A stretch of DNA of 64,000 nt, taken from positions 1 through 64,000 of the forward strand of contig JAYODE010000014.1 in NCBI GenBank assembly GCA_038106185.1, written 5' to 3'. The stretch's first letter is position 1; each line of letters starts with the position of its first letter. Under the pieces are notes generated by a model that was given only the letters and a program-made list of their open reading frames with translations, did not search any database and was not told where the DNA came from. The DNA comes from UBA4582 sp038106185. Lineage in GTDB: Bacteria; Pseudomonadota; Gammaproteobacteria; Pseudomonadales; Azotimanducaceae. A program made the position numbers and the translations under genes. Shown piece by piece: positions 35,972-45,376 of the stretch.

Positions 35972-36152
35972 GCCTGTCTCTCCTACGTTTTTCTCGATGA
36001 TAGGGGAAATCCGAGTCAACTACTACCGGCTTAAAAAATGGATTGACCGCTAGCTTTGCTCTATTAACAAAATGGCTAACTGATCTGTTAGGGTGCATCT
36101 TTCGCCCTTTTACAGGTCAGATATAACCCAGCTGCTAGAAAAGTCGACCAAG

Positions 36153-37529
36153 TTATCCCACAAACTGATTAAACAAGCCGCCCCAAAATCGTGAAGGTTT
36201 GCCTGTTCGAAACTCTTGCCTATCTGCGCGATCGCCAAACCATTGAATCGCACCGGCACCCAGCCAACGCAAAGGCTCGGGCTCCCAGCGCCGAGCGACA
36301 TCATCCACCCAGGCTAACTTCGTCAGCGGCGTATCACGGCCAAGTGCGAGATCAGCGAGCATGCGAGCCGCCAGATTCGAGGCTCCGACACCCTCGCCTA
36401 CATAGCCGCCAGCACTACCGATACCGGTGACAGCATCATACGTGACGAATGGTCGCCAATGTCTTTGGACCCCCATGAGACCACCCCAGCGATGGGTAAT
36501 GCGAGCAGCCTGCAGCACAGGAAACAATTCTTTCAGGGTGCGAGCCACATGATCGAGGACAGGGTCTTGCGGGTCAATGATGGCCTTACGTTGGGATCCG
36601 AAGTAATAGCCAGCACGGCCACCAAAAGCGAGTCGGTCATCCTGGGTTCTCTGCCCATAGATAGTAACCCGGCGGGCATCACCAAAGGTTTCCCGCGCCC
36701 GAAGGCCGATATCGTCCCAGACGCTGGCTGACAAAGGCTCAGTTGCGACCATCATGGAGTAGAGGGGTAACAGCTGTCGTTGATGCCCCTGGATAGATTC
36801 TGTATACCCTTCGGTTGCTCGTAAAATTCTGCCGGCCTTCACCACCCCTCGACTGGTGACAAGCTCCTGCTTATTGATACGACTGACGACTGTTTGCTCA
36901 TAGATGCTGACGCCCCTGTCACGCAACACGCGACCCAGTCCTTTCACCAGCCGTGCCGGGTGAATGCTGGCACAATGAGGCGTAAACAGCGCACCATAGT
37001 TTGGCTGCATGTTAAGCCGCAGCTTTGACTCACGAGGGTCCAGCCAGACAAAATCCTCGGCATCAAAACCAAGGGAGCGGTGGGTTTTAATACTCTGCTG
37101 CATCATGGGTACATCGAACGGCCGAGTTGCAACGGTCAGTGTGCCGCCTTTTTTAAAATGACAATCGATCCCTTCCTGCTGGCAGACTCTGCCGATCTCA
37201 TCGACTGTCTGTTGCATCGCACGAGCTACAGCTAGACCTTTGGCCACCGTGGACGGCCGAGCGAGCAATTGATCGACCCCCATCGCCGTTCCCATACACC
37301 AGCCACCATTGCGGCCACTGGCACCGAAGCCAACAGTGCTGGCTTCAAAGACGGCAATCGACAGAGATGGCGCGAGCTGACTCAGGTAGTAAGCGGTCCA
37401 CAGACCTGTATAGCCTGCACCCACGATGGCAACATCCACGTACGCCGGAAGACTCGCAACAGGCGTCGGCAGCAAGGACTCTTGCAGAGAATCGAACCAA
37501 AAGCTGCCGTTATCAAAATGAGCCTGCAT
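36153..37529 (-). CDS. DAO-family FAD-dependent oxidoreductase
   Basis: 458 residues. N-terminal FAD motif VDVAIVGAGYTGLWTAYYLS, then SGRNGGWCMG which resembles gamma-glutamylputrescine oxidase (PuuB) and related amine oxidases, and a C-terminal GGYVGEGVGASNLAARMLADL. It oxidises an amine or amino acid with release of aldehyde or keto acid. Substrate unknown. Confidence 0.88.
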   Translation of the reverse strand: MQAHFDNGSFWFDSLQESLLPTPVASLPAYVDVAIVGAGYTGLWTAYYLSQLAPSLSIAVFEASTVGFGASGRNGGWCMGTAMGVDQLLARPSTVAKGLAVARAMQQTVDEIGRVCQQEGIDCHFKKGGTLTVATRPFDVPMMQQSIKTHRSLGFDAEDFVWLDPRESKLRLNMQPNYGALFTPHCASIHPARLVKGLGRVLRDRGVSIYEQTVVSRINKQELVTSRGVVKAGRILRATEGYTESIQGHQRQLLPLYSMMVATEPLSASVWDDIGLRARETFGDARRVTIYGQRTQDDRLAFGGRAGYYFGSQRKAIIDPQDPVLDHVARTLKELFPVLQAARITHRWGGLMGVQRHWRPFVTYDAVTGIGSAGGYVGEGVGASNLAARMLADLALGRDTPLTKLAWVDDVARRWEPEPLRWLGAGAIQWFGDRADRQEFRTGKPSRFWGGLFNQFVG

Positions 37530-37587
37530 CGCATGGCCTCGAGTGAAGTCTTAACCAAAGATAGCCCAACAGCCCCCAACCCGCCAG

Positions 37588-37790
37588 CCCTTGAAAGCGT
37601 CGCGACGGAATTATTGAAAGTCGCGACNNNNNNNNNNNNNNNNNNNNNNNNNNNNNNNNNNNNNNNNNNNNNNNNNNNNNNNNNNNNNNNNNNNNNNNNN
37701 NNNNNNNNNNNNNNNNNNNNNNNNNNNGAATTATTGAAAGTCGCGACCGAATTATTGAAAGTCGCGAAGAGAGTTATTAAAAGTCTTGAG
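37588..37790. repeat. 21-bp tandem repeat spanning an assembly gap
   Basis: The unit is about GAATTATTGAAAGTCGCGACC. Copies flank the N run: 37608-37627 on the left, 37728-37747 and 37749-37767 on the right, with degenerate outer copies. Copy number inside the gap is unknown. The left and right edges share an identical 20-base block. Confidence 0.9.
37628..37727. other. assembly gap (100 N)
   Basis: Exactly 100 N, a placeholder length. It sits inside a 21-bp tandem array, so the assembler probably failed on the repeat. Confidence 0.98.
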
Positions 37791-37828
37791 GACTTACGTC
37801 GCTGTTGAATTTGCTGCCGATACTGAGG

Positions 37829-39334
37829 CTATTCGTATTTGAAGACCGAATCCTCAAGATCAATATTCGGTAGCTCGTCCTTCTCACGCCAGTAATCCTG
37901 AGTGTGCTGCCACTGCGGCTTATCACCCCGCTTGGGCATCAGGTGCATTGACCGCAGCAGATATCCCGGGTTGAAGTTATTCGGATCGATCCAGGACAGC
38001 AAGGGCATATCTGCATCTTCTGGTCGCAATACCGGCACGACGGATTGATAGCCTTTGCTTGCCATGAAATTCAGCAGGCGACAAACGAAGTCGGCGATAA
38101 TATCTACTCGCAGCGTCCAACTGGCTCGAAAGTAACCGAAAATCCACACCATATTGGGCACACCGGTGAACATCATGCCGCGATAGGTCACTGTGTCTGC
38201 GAAGTCGATCATTTGCTCGTCCACCGCAAAATGAATGCCGCCGAGAACACTCAGGTTAAAACCGGTTGCGGTCACGATGATATCGGCTTCCAGCTCTTCA
38301 CCGGATTTCAACAAAACGCCTTTTTCGGAGAAGCGATCAATCTCATCTGTCACCATGGTCACCTTGCCGCAAGCAATGCCTCGAAAGAGGTCACCATCAG
38401 GGACAAAAGCAATCCGTTGCTGCCAGGGTCGGTACTTTGGCGTGAAGTGCTTTTCCATGTCATATTCATCGCCAAGATATGCGCGCACACCATTAAGCAA
38501 TTCCGCTTTGACCAGCTTCGGTTCTTCAAAGGAACGACGGGTGAATTCAGCCTGGTTACGCAGTATCTGGCGGCGAGCAATTTCATGAATCCAGGCCTCA
38601 TCGACTTGCAAAGCCCGCAGCGAATCGGCCAGTGCATTTTCATTGACGCCAGGTATGAAGTAGGTGGGAGAACGTTGCAGTACAGTGACATGGCTGCAAT
38701 CCTCAGCTATGGCTGGCGCCAGCGTGGCGGCAGTAGCACCGGAGCCAATGATCAGAACCCGTTTGTCTTTGTAATTGAGGTCTTGCGGCCAAGCCTGAGG
38801 ATGGACAATCCGGCCGTTGAATTTGTCCATGCCTTCCCATTCCGGCGTATAGCCTTCGGCATGCTCATAATAGCCCTGGCACATCCAGAGAAAGTTCGCG
38901 CTAAGATGTATTGCCTGACCCGTGTCCTTGCGGATACCTTCCAGAGTCCAGCGCTGCTCGTCACTGGACCAGCTGGCAGCAGAAATCGCATGCTGATAAC
39001 GAATCTGGTCACTGAGTTTATTCTCATCAATGACCTCGCCCAGATAGCGCAAAATTTCATCACGACTGGCAATCGGCGCACCTGTCCAGGGTTTGAATCG
39101 ATAACCAAAAGTATAAAGATCACTGTCGGAGCGAACACCAGGGTAGCGGTGTAGCTGCCAGGTACCCCCAAAAGTCTCCAAGCCTTCCACCACCAGAAAG
39201 CGCTTGTCTGGGCACTGATGCTTTAAGTGATACGCCGCCCCAATGCCTGAAATGCCTGCACCCACGACGATGACATCAAAGTGATCGATATCTGATTGCG
39301 GCTCGCTCGCCTTCTGTCTGTGTGCTTTGCCCAT
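37829..39334 (-). CDS. flavin-containing/Baeyer-Villiger-type monooxygenase
   Basis: 501 residues. FAD motif VIVVGAGISGIGAAYHLK, GGTWQLHRYPGVRSDSDLYTFGY, the NADPH motif VLIIGSGATAATLAPA, and FNGRIVHPQAWPQD, a variant of the BVMO fingerprint. The set is that of EthA-like class B monooxygenases, which convert ketones to esters or lactones with NADPH and O2. Lies between a DAO-type oxidase and a CoA transferase, consistent with alicyclic or terpenoid breakdown (inference). Confidence 0.92.
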   Translation of the reverse strand: MGKAHRQKASEPQSDIDHFDVIVVGAGISGIGAAYHLKHQCPDKRFLVVEGLETFGGTWQLHRYPGVRSDSDLYTFGYRFKPWTGAPIASRDEILRYLGEVIDENKLSDQIRYQHAISAASWSSDEQRWTLEGIRKDTGQAIHLSANFLWMCQGYYEHAEGYTPEWEGMDKFNGRIVHPQAWPQDLNYKDKRVLIIGSGATAATLAPAIAEDCSHVTVLQRSPTYFIPGVNENALADSLRALQVDEAWIHEIARRQILRNQAEFTRRSFEEPKLVKAELLNGVRAYLGDEYDMEKHFTPKYRPWQQRIAFVPDGDLFRGIACGKVTMVTDEIDRFSEKGVLLKSGEELEADIIVTATGFNLSVLGGIHFAVDEQMIDFADTVTYRGMMFTGVPNMVWIFGYFRASWTLRVDIIADFVCRLLNFMASKGYQSVVPVLRPEDADMPLLSWIDPNNFNPGYLLRSMHLMPKRGDKPQWQHTQDYWREKDELPNIDLEDSVFKYE

Positions 39335-39440
39335 AGGTCGTCATGCATTGAGTCCAATGAATAACGCCACTGTGCCGCAGCCACTGATGGAGGCCCTGAC
39401 TTGGGTCAATGGACGAGAAATTCAGCTGCCTCGCAGCATA

Positions 39441-39605
39441 TTAAGCGCCAGAATAAGTGCCAGGTAAGTGCCAAATAAGTGCCANNNNNNNNNNNNNNNN
39501 NNNNNNNNNNNNNNNNNNNNNNNNNNNNNNNNNNNNNNNNNNNNNNNNNNNNNNNNNNNNNNNNNNNNNNNNNNNNNNNNNNNNTAAGTGCCAAATAAGT
39601 GCCAG
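39441..39605. repeat. 11-bp tandem repeat spanning an assembly gap
   Basis: Units of the form TAAGTGCCAAA; left copies 39442-39484, right copies 39585-39604. The last 20 bases before the N run (39465-39484) equal the first 20 after it. True copy number unknown. Confidence 0.9.
39485..39584. other. assembly gap (100 N)
   Basis: Exactly 100 N inside an 11-bp tandem repeat. Confidence 0.98.
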
Positions 39606-39712
39606 AGGATTTTCGTAAATGACGGATCAGCGACAAGAATTGGACTTATCTGTATCGCGCAAAGCGCGCTGCCAGAACCCAAATTGTCCGTCAGTAACTA
39701 CCTGCTGCGCGC

Positions 39713-40894
39713 CTACTGATCCGTGCCAACGAGGGCCTCATCCGCCAGCAACACACCGCGATTGACAAGCCCTGTGACAGCACGCTTATCCATGGCCAAC
39801 CAATCGGTCAGCACCGCCAGGTTATGCTCGCCGCGATGTGGTGCGCCACCACGCACACCACTCTTCGCCGCCGAGAATCGATAAGGTGATTGCGTCGTGG
39901 GTCGTGTACCGCCGGCCCGATCGTCAACCTGAACTATGCTGCCACGCTCATGTATGGTCGCCTGACTGCGAATATCTGCGGGGTCGCGCACCAGCCCCCA
40001 TGCGATATTCATTTCTTTCATGACCCTGCGGAAATCCTCTCCGTCGGTCAGACCTCGAAAGAAAGTACGAGCAGCGTCTTTTCTACCTCTTACCTTTTCC
40101 GCCAGTGCCATATCTGCGGTGGTCGGATCCGTGACACCCTGGCTGGTGGTCAGCAGCTTCCAAAGCAGCCGAAAGTCGGTAGAGAGTAAAACGGGGCCGA
40201 GTGGTGAGTCCCAGACCTCATTCGGCAAAGGCGCCGTGTCATGCGAATCTTCAAGATCATACTGGAGTTGATCATCGGTCGCGGTCGAGGCATCTGCCAT
40301 GGCAATATCGATATGCTGGCCCAGCCCGGTCCGCTGGCGCATGATCACCGCTGCTAACAGGCCAACCAGTCCGTGCAGCGAGGCATTGGTGTCAGCGACA
40401 GACAAGGGCAAATCGCTATAGGGCGCGCCACTGCGCTTCGCATGGCGATGCAGCAGACCAATCTCCGCATGCACCACAGGCGCATAGGCTGGCCGGCGCA
40501 ACTCTGATCCCTGATGACCAAAGCCGGAAATGGATAACATAATCAGCCGCGGGTTGATGGCCTTCAGCGTGTCGTAGCCTATGCCCAGCCGTTGCATGAC
40601 ATCGGGGCGATAGTTTTCGATGAGAATGTCAGCCTGCGCCACCAGATCACATACCAGCTGCACAGCACCCTCTGCCCGCAGATCAATACAGATATTGCGT
40701 TTACCTGCATTCTGCTGATGGTAGTAGCCAGGCACACCACCCACTACCCGCCCCCAATGCCGGGTCACATCACCCTCCGGCGGCTCTACCTTGACCACCT
40801 CGGCACCCAGATCGCTGAGCATTCGGCCGGCAAACGGACCCGATAGAACACGGGATAAATCCAGTACTCGCAATCCAGACAAGGGGTAGTCCAT
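39713..40894 (-). CDS. family III CoA transferase (CaiB/BaiF)
   Basis: 393 residues from the ATG with GGAGG upstream; a longer frame to 41044 overlaps the divergent gene and is unlikely. Motifs: VLDLSRVLSGPFAGRMLSDLGAEVVKVEPP, NAGKRNICIDLRA, ENYRPDVMQRLGIGYD and the catalytic-Asp region LSVADTNASLHGLVGLLAAV. Divergent from an enoyl-CoA hydratase, so the two may work together on CoA esters. Confidence 0.92.
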   Translation of the reverse strand: MDYPLSGLRVLDLSRVLSGPFAGRMLSDLGAEVVKVEPPEGDVTRHWGRVVGGVPGYYHQQNAGKRNICIDLRAEGAVQLVCDLVAQADILIENYRPDVMQRLGIGYDTLKAINPRLIMLSISGFGHQGSELRRPAYAPVVHAEIGLLHRHAKRSGAPYSDLPLSVADTNASLHGLVGLLAAVIMRQRTGLGQHIDIAMADASTATDDQLQYDLEDSHDTAPLPNEVWDSPLGPVLLSTDFRLLWKLLTTSQGVTDPTTADMALAEKVRGRKDAARTFFRGLTDGEDFRRVMKEMNIAWGLVRDPADIRSQATIHERGSIVQVDDRAGGTRPTTQSPYRFSAAKSGVRGGAPHRGEHNLAVLTDWLAMDKRAVTGLVNRGVLLADEALVGTDQ

Positions 40895-41064
40895 AGTCAG
40901 CCTCCACTGAAACCATTGACTGGCCAGCATAGGAAATTCTTCACCTAAAAGCGAGCACACCACCAGCTTACCAAGACCCCCTGGCACCTGTACTTTCTTG
41001 CAAAGAAAACGTTTAATGCTCGGCTGATACCTTTGAATCGCCATTGAGCAATCTGGAGAACCAC

Positions 41065-41895
41065 ATGGAAAACCGAGTCCTTATTGACATTCAAGACCAC
41101 ATAGCCCACGTCCGCCTGAATCGCCCGGACAAGATGAACGCTCTTGATGATGCCATGTTCGAGGCGATCAACGACGCCGGTGAGCAGCTCAAATCGAATA
41201 AAGACATTCGCGCTGTGGTCTTGTCGGGTGAGGGTCGCGCCTTCTGCGCCGGACTCGACATGGGCAATTTCGCCAATATGGCGTCGGGAAAGCCGAATGA
41301 CGCGACAGCCAAGTCAGAGTCAGCGACCGATAACCTTGGCAGACTCGAGCGCCGCACCCACGGTTTGGCCAACCGCGCTCAATATACCAGCTGGGTCTGG
41401 CGTGAATTACCTGTTCCTGTGATCGCTGCCCTGCACGGCGTGGTGTTTGGTGGCGGTTGTCAGATCAGCATTGGCGCAGATATGCGCTTTGCCGCGCCAG
41501 GCACTAAGATCTGCATCATGGAAATGCGCTGGGGCCTGGTGCCTGATATGGGCGCTACGCCTTACCTGCCCCACTTGCTTCGAGACGATGTCTTGCGTGA
41601 ATTGACCTATACGAACCGCATCATCGAGGCGGACGAAGCCCAAGCCCTGGGCCTCGTGACTCGAGTCATTGCCAATCCCATCGAAGCTGCACTGCAGACA
41701 GCCGCTGAGATTGCTGCCAGAAATCCCGAAGCCGTGCGTGCCGCCAAGCGAATTTTGAATAATGCGCCGTTCCAGAATCCCCAAGACATACTTTTGGCAG
41801 AATCTCGCGAACAAGACAAGTTAATCGGCAGACCCAATCAGGTCGAGGCAGTTATGGCGAATTTGGAGAAGCGCGCACCACAATTCAAAAGCTGA
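41065..41895 (+). CDS. enoyl-CoA hydratase/isomerase family (crotonase)
   Basis: 276 residues from the ATG with GGAG 6 bases upstream; a TTG at 41044 is in frame but lacks such a site. Crotonase motifs: VRLNRPDKMNALDDAMF, LSGEGRAFCAGLDM (oxyanion hole), and HGVVFGGGCQISIGADMRFA. The first catalytic Glu position of true hydratases is not obvious (MEMRWGLVPDMGATPYLP supplies acidic residues), so isomerase or hydrolase activity is possible. Confidence 0.9.
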   Translation: MENRVLIDIQDHIAHVRLNRPDKMNALDDAMFEAINDAGEQLKSNKDIRAVVLSGEGRAFCAGLDMGNFANMASGKPNDATAKSESATDNLGRLERRTHGLANRAQYTSWVWRELPVPVIAALHGVVFGGGCQISIGADMRFAAPGTKICIMEMRWGLVPDMGATPYLPHLLRDDVLRELTYTNRIIEADEAQALGLVTRVIANPIEAALQTAAEIAARNPEAVRAAKRILNNAPFQNPQDILLAESREQDKLIGRPNQVEAVMANLEKRAPQFKS

Positions 41896-41965
41896 CACCT
41901 GATTGAAGGCATTCAAATCAATGCCGCCAAACTGCGCTTGCGCGGATCGGCGGCGTCAGCTCTTA

Positions 41966-43378
41966 TCATGTTTTTAGCCAATCCGTATGAAACATCTCGC
42001 CCCTGGGGCGGTCTATTCGCTCATAGGTATGAGCACCAAAGTAATCTCGTTGGGCTTGCAACAGGTTAGCCGGCAGGCTGGCGCTACGGTAACCATCGTA
42101 ATAGGCCAGCGCCGCCGACATCGCCGGCATTGGAACGCCAAGCTCGGCAGCCTTGCCGACTACCTTACGCCAGCCCACCTGAGCCTGGTTGATAGCGGCG
42201 CGAAAGAATTCATCCAGCAACAGATTCTCCAGCGCCGGGTTCTGATCAAATGCCCGCTTGATGTCGTTGAGAAAGGCACTGCGAATAATGCAGCCACCGC
42301 GCCACAGTAGTGAGATAGACCCATAGTTCAGCTGCCAGCCATATTCAGCGGCGGCCGTGCGCATCAATCGGTATCCTTGCGCGTAAGAAATGATCTTCGC
42401 CGCGTACAGGGCATCCTGCAGATAGGCTGTAAATTCGGTAGCGTCATCCTCAAACACTGGGTCAGGACCAGGCAAAAACTCAGCCGCCTTTAGCCGCTCA
42501 TCCTTCATCGCCGACAGACATCGAGCAAACACCGCCTCACCAATCAAAGTCAAAGGAATACCCAGCTCCAGTGCATTAATCCCCACCCATTTGCCGGTAC
42601 CCTTCTGACCGGCACGATCGAGAATACGCGCCAGGGTTGGACCTTCGTCATCGACAAAACCCAGGATGTTTGCGGTGATCTCAATCAAATAGGAGTCGAG
42701 CACGCCCTTATTCCAGCGACCAAACACTGCAGACATCTGCGCCTGATCCAGGCCCATACCACGCCCCATGAAGTCATAGGCCTCGCAAATCAGTTGCATA
42801 TCGCCATATTCAATGCCGTTGTGCACCATCTTGATATAGTGGCCTGCCCCACCCTCACCGATCCAGTCACAGCAGGGTTGATTATCCACGTGCGCTGCAA
42901 TGGCCTGAAACAGACCCTGAATTCTGGGCCAGGCGGCAGGATTACCGCCTGGCATGATGCTGGGACCATGCCGCGCACCTTCCTCACCGCCGGAGATACC
43001 TGCGCCGATATAGAGAACGCCCTGACTGGCGAGTTCAGCGGTACGGCGACTGGTATTGGTAAACAGTTCGTTACCACCATCAATCAAAATATCACCGGGA
43101 CTCAGGAGGGGTAGCAGTTGTGCAATCAGGGTGTCCACCGGTTCACCGGCATTAACCATCAGCATCACTCGCCGCGGCAATCGCAGCTGCTGGATCAGGC
43201 TTTCAATGGTATCAGCGCCCAACACTCGAGTACCTGCTGCGCGACCACTCAGAAAGTCTTTGACCCGGCCTGCGGTACGATTGAATACGGCTACGGTGAA
43301 GCCATGATCGTTCATATTCAGCGCCAGGTTCTGGCCCATTATCCCCAGTCCAATCAGGCCAATATCTGCAGTCGCCAT
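41966..43378 (-). CDS. gnd: 6-phosphogluconate dehydrogenase, decarboxylating
   Basis: 470 residues from the ATG (MATADIGLIGLG) with AGGAAGG upstream, normal family length. NADP site GLIGLGIMGQNLALNM; GISGGEEGARHGPSIMPGG and the catalytic Lys/His region GHYIKMVHNGIEYGDMQ; then GTGKWVGINALELGIPL and the C-terminal tail YFGAHTYERID. Oxidises 6-phosphogluconate to ribulose-5-phosphate in the pentose phosphate pathway. The transaldolase gene at 55074 belongs to the same pathway but is not adjacent. Confidence 0.97.
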   Translation of the reverse strand: MATADIGLIGLGIMGQNLALNMNDHGFTVAVFNRTAGRVKDFLSGRAAGTRVLGADTIESLIQQLRLPRRVMLMVNAGEPVDTLIAQLLPLLSPGDILIDGGNELFTNTSRRTAELASQGVLYIGAGISGGEEGARHGPSIMPGGNPAAWPRIQGLFQAIAAHVDNQPCCDWIGEGGAGHYIKMVHNGIEYGDMQLICEAYDFMGRGMGLDQAQMSAVFGRWNKGVLDSYLIEITANILGFVDDEGPTLARILDRAGQKGTGKWVGINALELGIPLTLIGEAVFARCLSAMKDERLKAAEFLPGPDPVFEDDATEFTAYLQDALYAAKIISYAQGYRLMRTAAAEYGWQLNYGSISLLWRGGCIIRSAFLNDIKRAFDQNPALENLLLDEFFRAAINQAQVGWRKVVGKAAELGVPMPAMSAALAYYDGYRSASLPANLLQAQRDYFGAHTYERIDRPRGEMFHTDWLKT

Positions 43379-43619
43379 AGATCGCCTTCCTGTCGATTCA
43401 GCATCCATGCATTCGCCTCCCCGGTATTCCTGTTTTTCGATCATGAACACAACAGGCTGCCTGCCGCCTGGGTACTGATTATAACTTGCGCGGCTTTGCG
43501 CCACCGTGAGCAGATCAATAGGCGTGGCGAATAGGCGTCAAGGCGAAGGCACTGCAGCGCGGGATCGCTTGCCTGGACTCGTTCTCTGAGAAAAAAGCAG
43601 CCGCTGGTTTATGCCACCA

Positions 43620-45368
43620 TCATGCGGACTGGTCAGCCCTGGACGAAGGTGAGTCAGAAAGGTCCATATAGGCCTGATACTGACTCAGGTAAATGTTGCC
43701 GGTGAGGTGTTTGAGAAAGCCTGTGTCTTTGATCTGGTCCATGACCGGACCCTTGACCTCAGACAAATGAAACTTGATATCCAGATCTCGCAGGTGCGCA
43801 TTGATCGCCTCTAGAACCTCGAGCGCAGAATAGTCGATCGTATTACAAGCACTGCACATCAGCACCAGATGTCGAACCTGAGGACTATTCTGCAGGGCCG
43901 CATAAATATATTCCTCTAGATAGCCGGCGTTGGCAAAAAACAGATTCTCGTCGACTCGCAGTGATAATATTTCAGGTCGGGTTGAGACCTTGTGTCGCAG
44001 AATATTCCGAAAATGTTCGGTACCTTCGATCAGGCCAACCTCTGCTATATGGGGTTTCGATGTGCGATAAAGATAAAGGCACAGAGACACCAGTACGCCG
44101 GCCGCAACACCAGCTTCAACACCGAACCCCAGGGTTCCCAGAATCGTCAGCGCGACGGCATAAAAATCACCTTTCGACAGGGACCAGGTTTTCCTGAGAA
44201 TCGAAAAATCGATCAGTGCTGTCACCGCGACAATGATGGTCGCCGCCAAAGTCGCCTGTGGCAGATAATAGAGCACGGGCGTCAAAAACAGGGAGGCCAA
44301 AGCAATACCCAGCGCCGCGATTATGCCGGCAATCTGAGTGCGGGCACCTGCATCAAAATTGACCACCGAGCGGGAGAAGCCACCCGTGACGGGAAAACCG
44401 CCAGACAAAGAGGACGCCAAATTAGCAGCGCCGAGGCCGACCAATTCCTGATTACTATCGATCCGCTGTCCACGCTTCGCACCCAAGGTTTTGCCCACCG
44501 AAATCGACTCAACATAACCGATAATCGAGATAGCCATGGCTGGCAGAATCAGCAGTTCCAGCAGTGCCATCGAAAACACAGGCAGATGCAACTCTGGCAA
44601 TCCGGCTGGTACCGCACCGACAAGGGCAACGCCTTTGGCTTGCAGGTCAAACGCGACGGCCGAGGCAATGGTCACGAGAATACCAACTACCGGAGCAGCC
44701 TTTGCGACCAGCTGTGCTGTGTTCAAAGACAGGCCCAACTGATTCATCAAATTGACTGCGCCATGCCGCGCCCAAAATAGGAAACAGACCACGCCAACGC
44801 CCACCACAAGGGCGTAATAATTGACATTGGACAAATGCTGAAGCAAAGACAGTGAAAGCTCGAAAAAGGTATCACCCTGCGCCTTGACACCCACCAGGTG
44901 CTTGAGTTGACTGAGCACAATCAGAATCCCGGACGCCGTGATAAAACCTGATACCACCGTGTGAGACAGGAAATTGGCGAGAAAGCCAAGGCGCAACACA
45001 CCCAGCAGAATCAGAAAAGCACCAGATAAAAACGCCAACAGGACCGCCGCGCTGACATAGTCTTGGGTGCCTGCTTCCGCGACCTGCCCCAGCGCGACCG
45101 CCGTCATCAGTGAGGCGATAGCCACCGGACCCACCGACAGGGTTCGGCTGCTGCCGAAAATGGCGTAGGCGACCAATGGCAGGATGCTCGCATACAGTCC
45201 CACCTCAGGTGGCACACCAGCGAGTAAGGCATAGGCCAGAGACTGGGGAATCAGCATCATGGTCACAACCAGTCCCGCAATGAGATCACTGACCATCGAC
45301 TCACGGTTGTAGCCTCGCAGGGATCCAACAATCGGTACGGCCGCTATCAGGGTGGATAACTTCAGCAT
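43620..45368 (-). CDS. SulP family anion transporter with STAS domain
   Basis: 582 residues from the ATG (MLKLSTL). Ten or more hydrophobic segments with the SulP signature (DLIAGLVVTMMLIPQSLAYALLAGVPPEVGLYASILP), ending in a cytoplasmic STAS domain (about 460-560; HLVLMCSACNTIDYSALEVLEAIN). Transports sulfate, bicarbonate or another anion. Its start is 8 bases from the stop of the DUF442-SQR gene on the same strand, so it is probably in an operon and may export a sulfur oxyanion made by it. Confidence 0.93.
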   Translation of the reverse strand: MLKLSTLIAAVPIVGSLRGYNRESMVSDLIAGLVVTMMLIPQSLAYALLAGVPPEVGLYASILPLVAYAIFGSSRTLSVGPVAIASLMTAVALGQVAEAGTQDYVSAAVLLAFLSGAFLILLGVLRLGFLANFLSHTVVSGFITASGILIVLSQLKHLVGVKAQGDTFFELSLSLLQHLSNVNYYALVVGVGVVCFLFWARHGAVNLMNQLGLSLNTAQLVAKAAPVVGILVTIASAVAFDLQAKGVALVGAVPAGLPELHLPVFSMALLELLILPAMAISIIGYVESISVGKTLGAKRGQRIDSNQELVGLGAANLASSLSGGFPVTGGFSRSVVNFDAGARTQIAGIIAALGIALASLFLTPVLYYLPQATLAATIIVAVTALIDFSILRKTWSLSKGDFYAVALTILGTLGFGVEAGVAAGVLVSLCLYLYRTSKPHIAEVGLIEGTEHFRNILRHKVSTRPEILSLRVDENLFFANAGYLEEYIYAALQNSPQVRHLVLMCSACNTIDYSALEVLEAINAHLRDLDIKFHLSEVKGPVMDQIKDTGFLKHLTGNIYLSQYQAYMDLSDSPSSRADQSA

Positions 45369-45376
45369 CGGCTCAC

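Larger units (their letters stand above)
39335..39712. other. 378-base intergenic region, repeat and gap
   Basis: Between two minus-strand genes. It holds the promoter of the monooxygenase gene, a short tandem repeat and one 100-N gap. No gene is convincing; a frame crossing the N run is artefactual. Confidence 0.6.

Noticed and set aside
37269..37808. Plus-strand frame running through the N gap
   Set aside because: Crosses an unknown sequence and is built partly from repeat units; not a gene.
38045..39154. Long open frame antisense to the monooxygenase gene (369 codons)
   Set aside because: It lies entirely within a well-supported gene on the other strand and shows no known motif.
43992..44780. 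Long plus-strand frame opposite the SulP gene (262 codons)
   Set aside because: Arises from the codon bias of the real gene; basic and Gln/Arg-rich composition with no domain.
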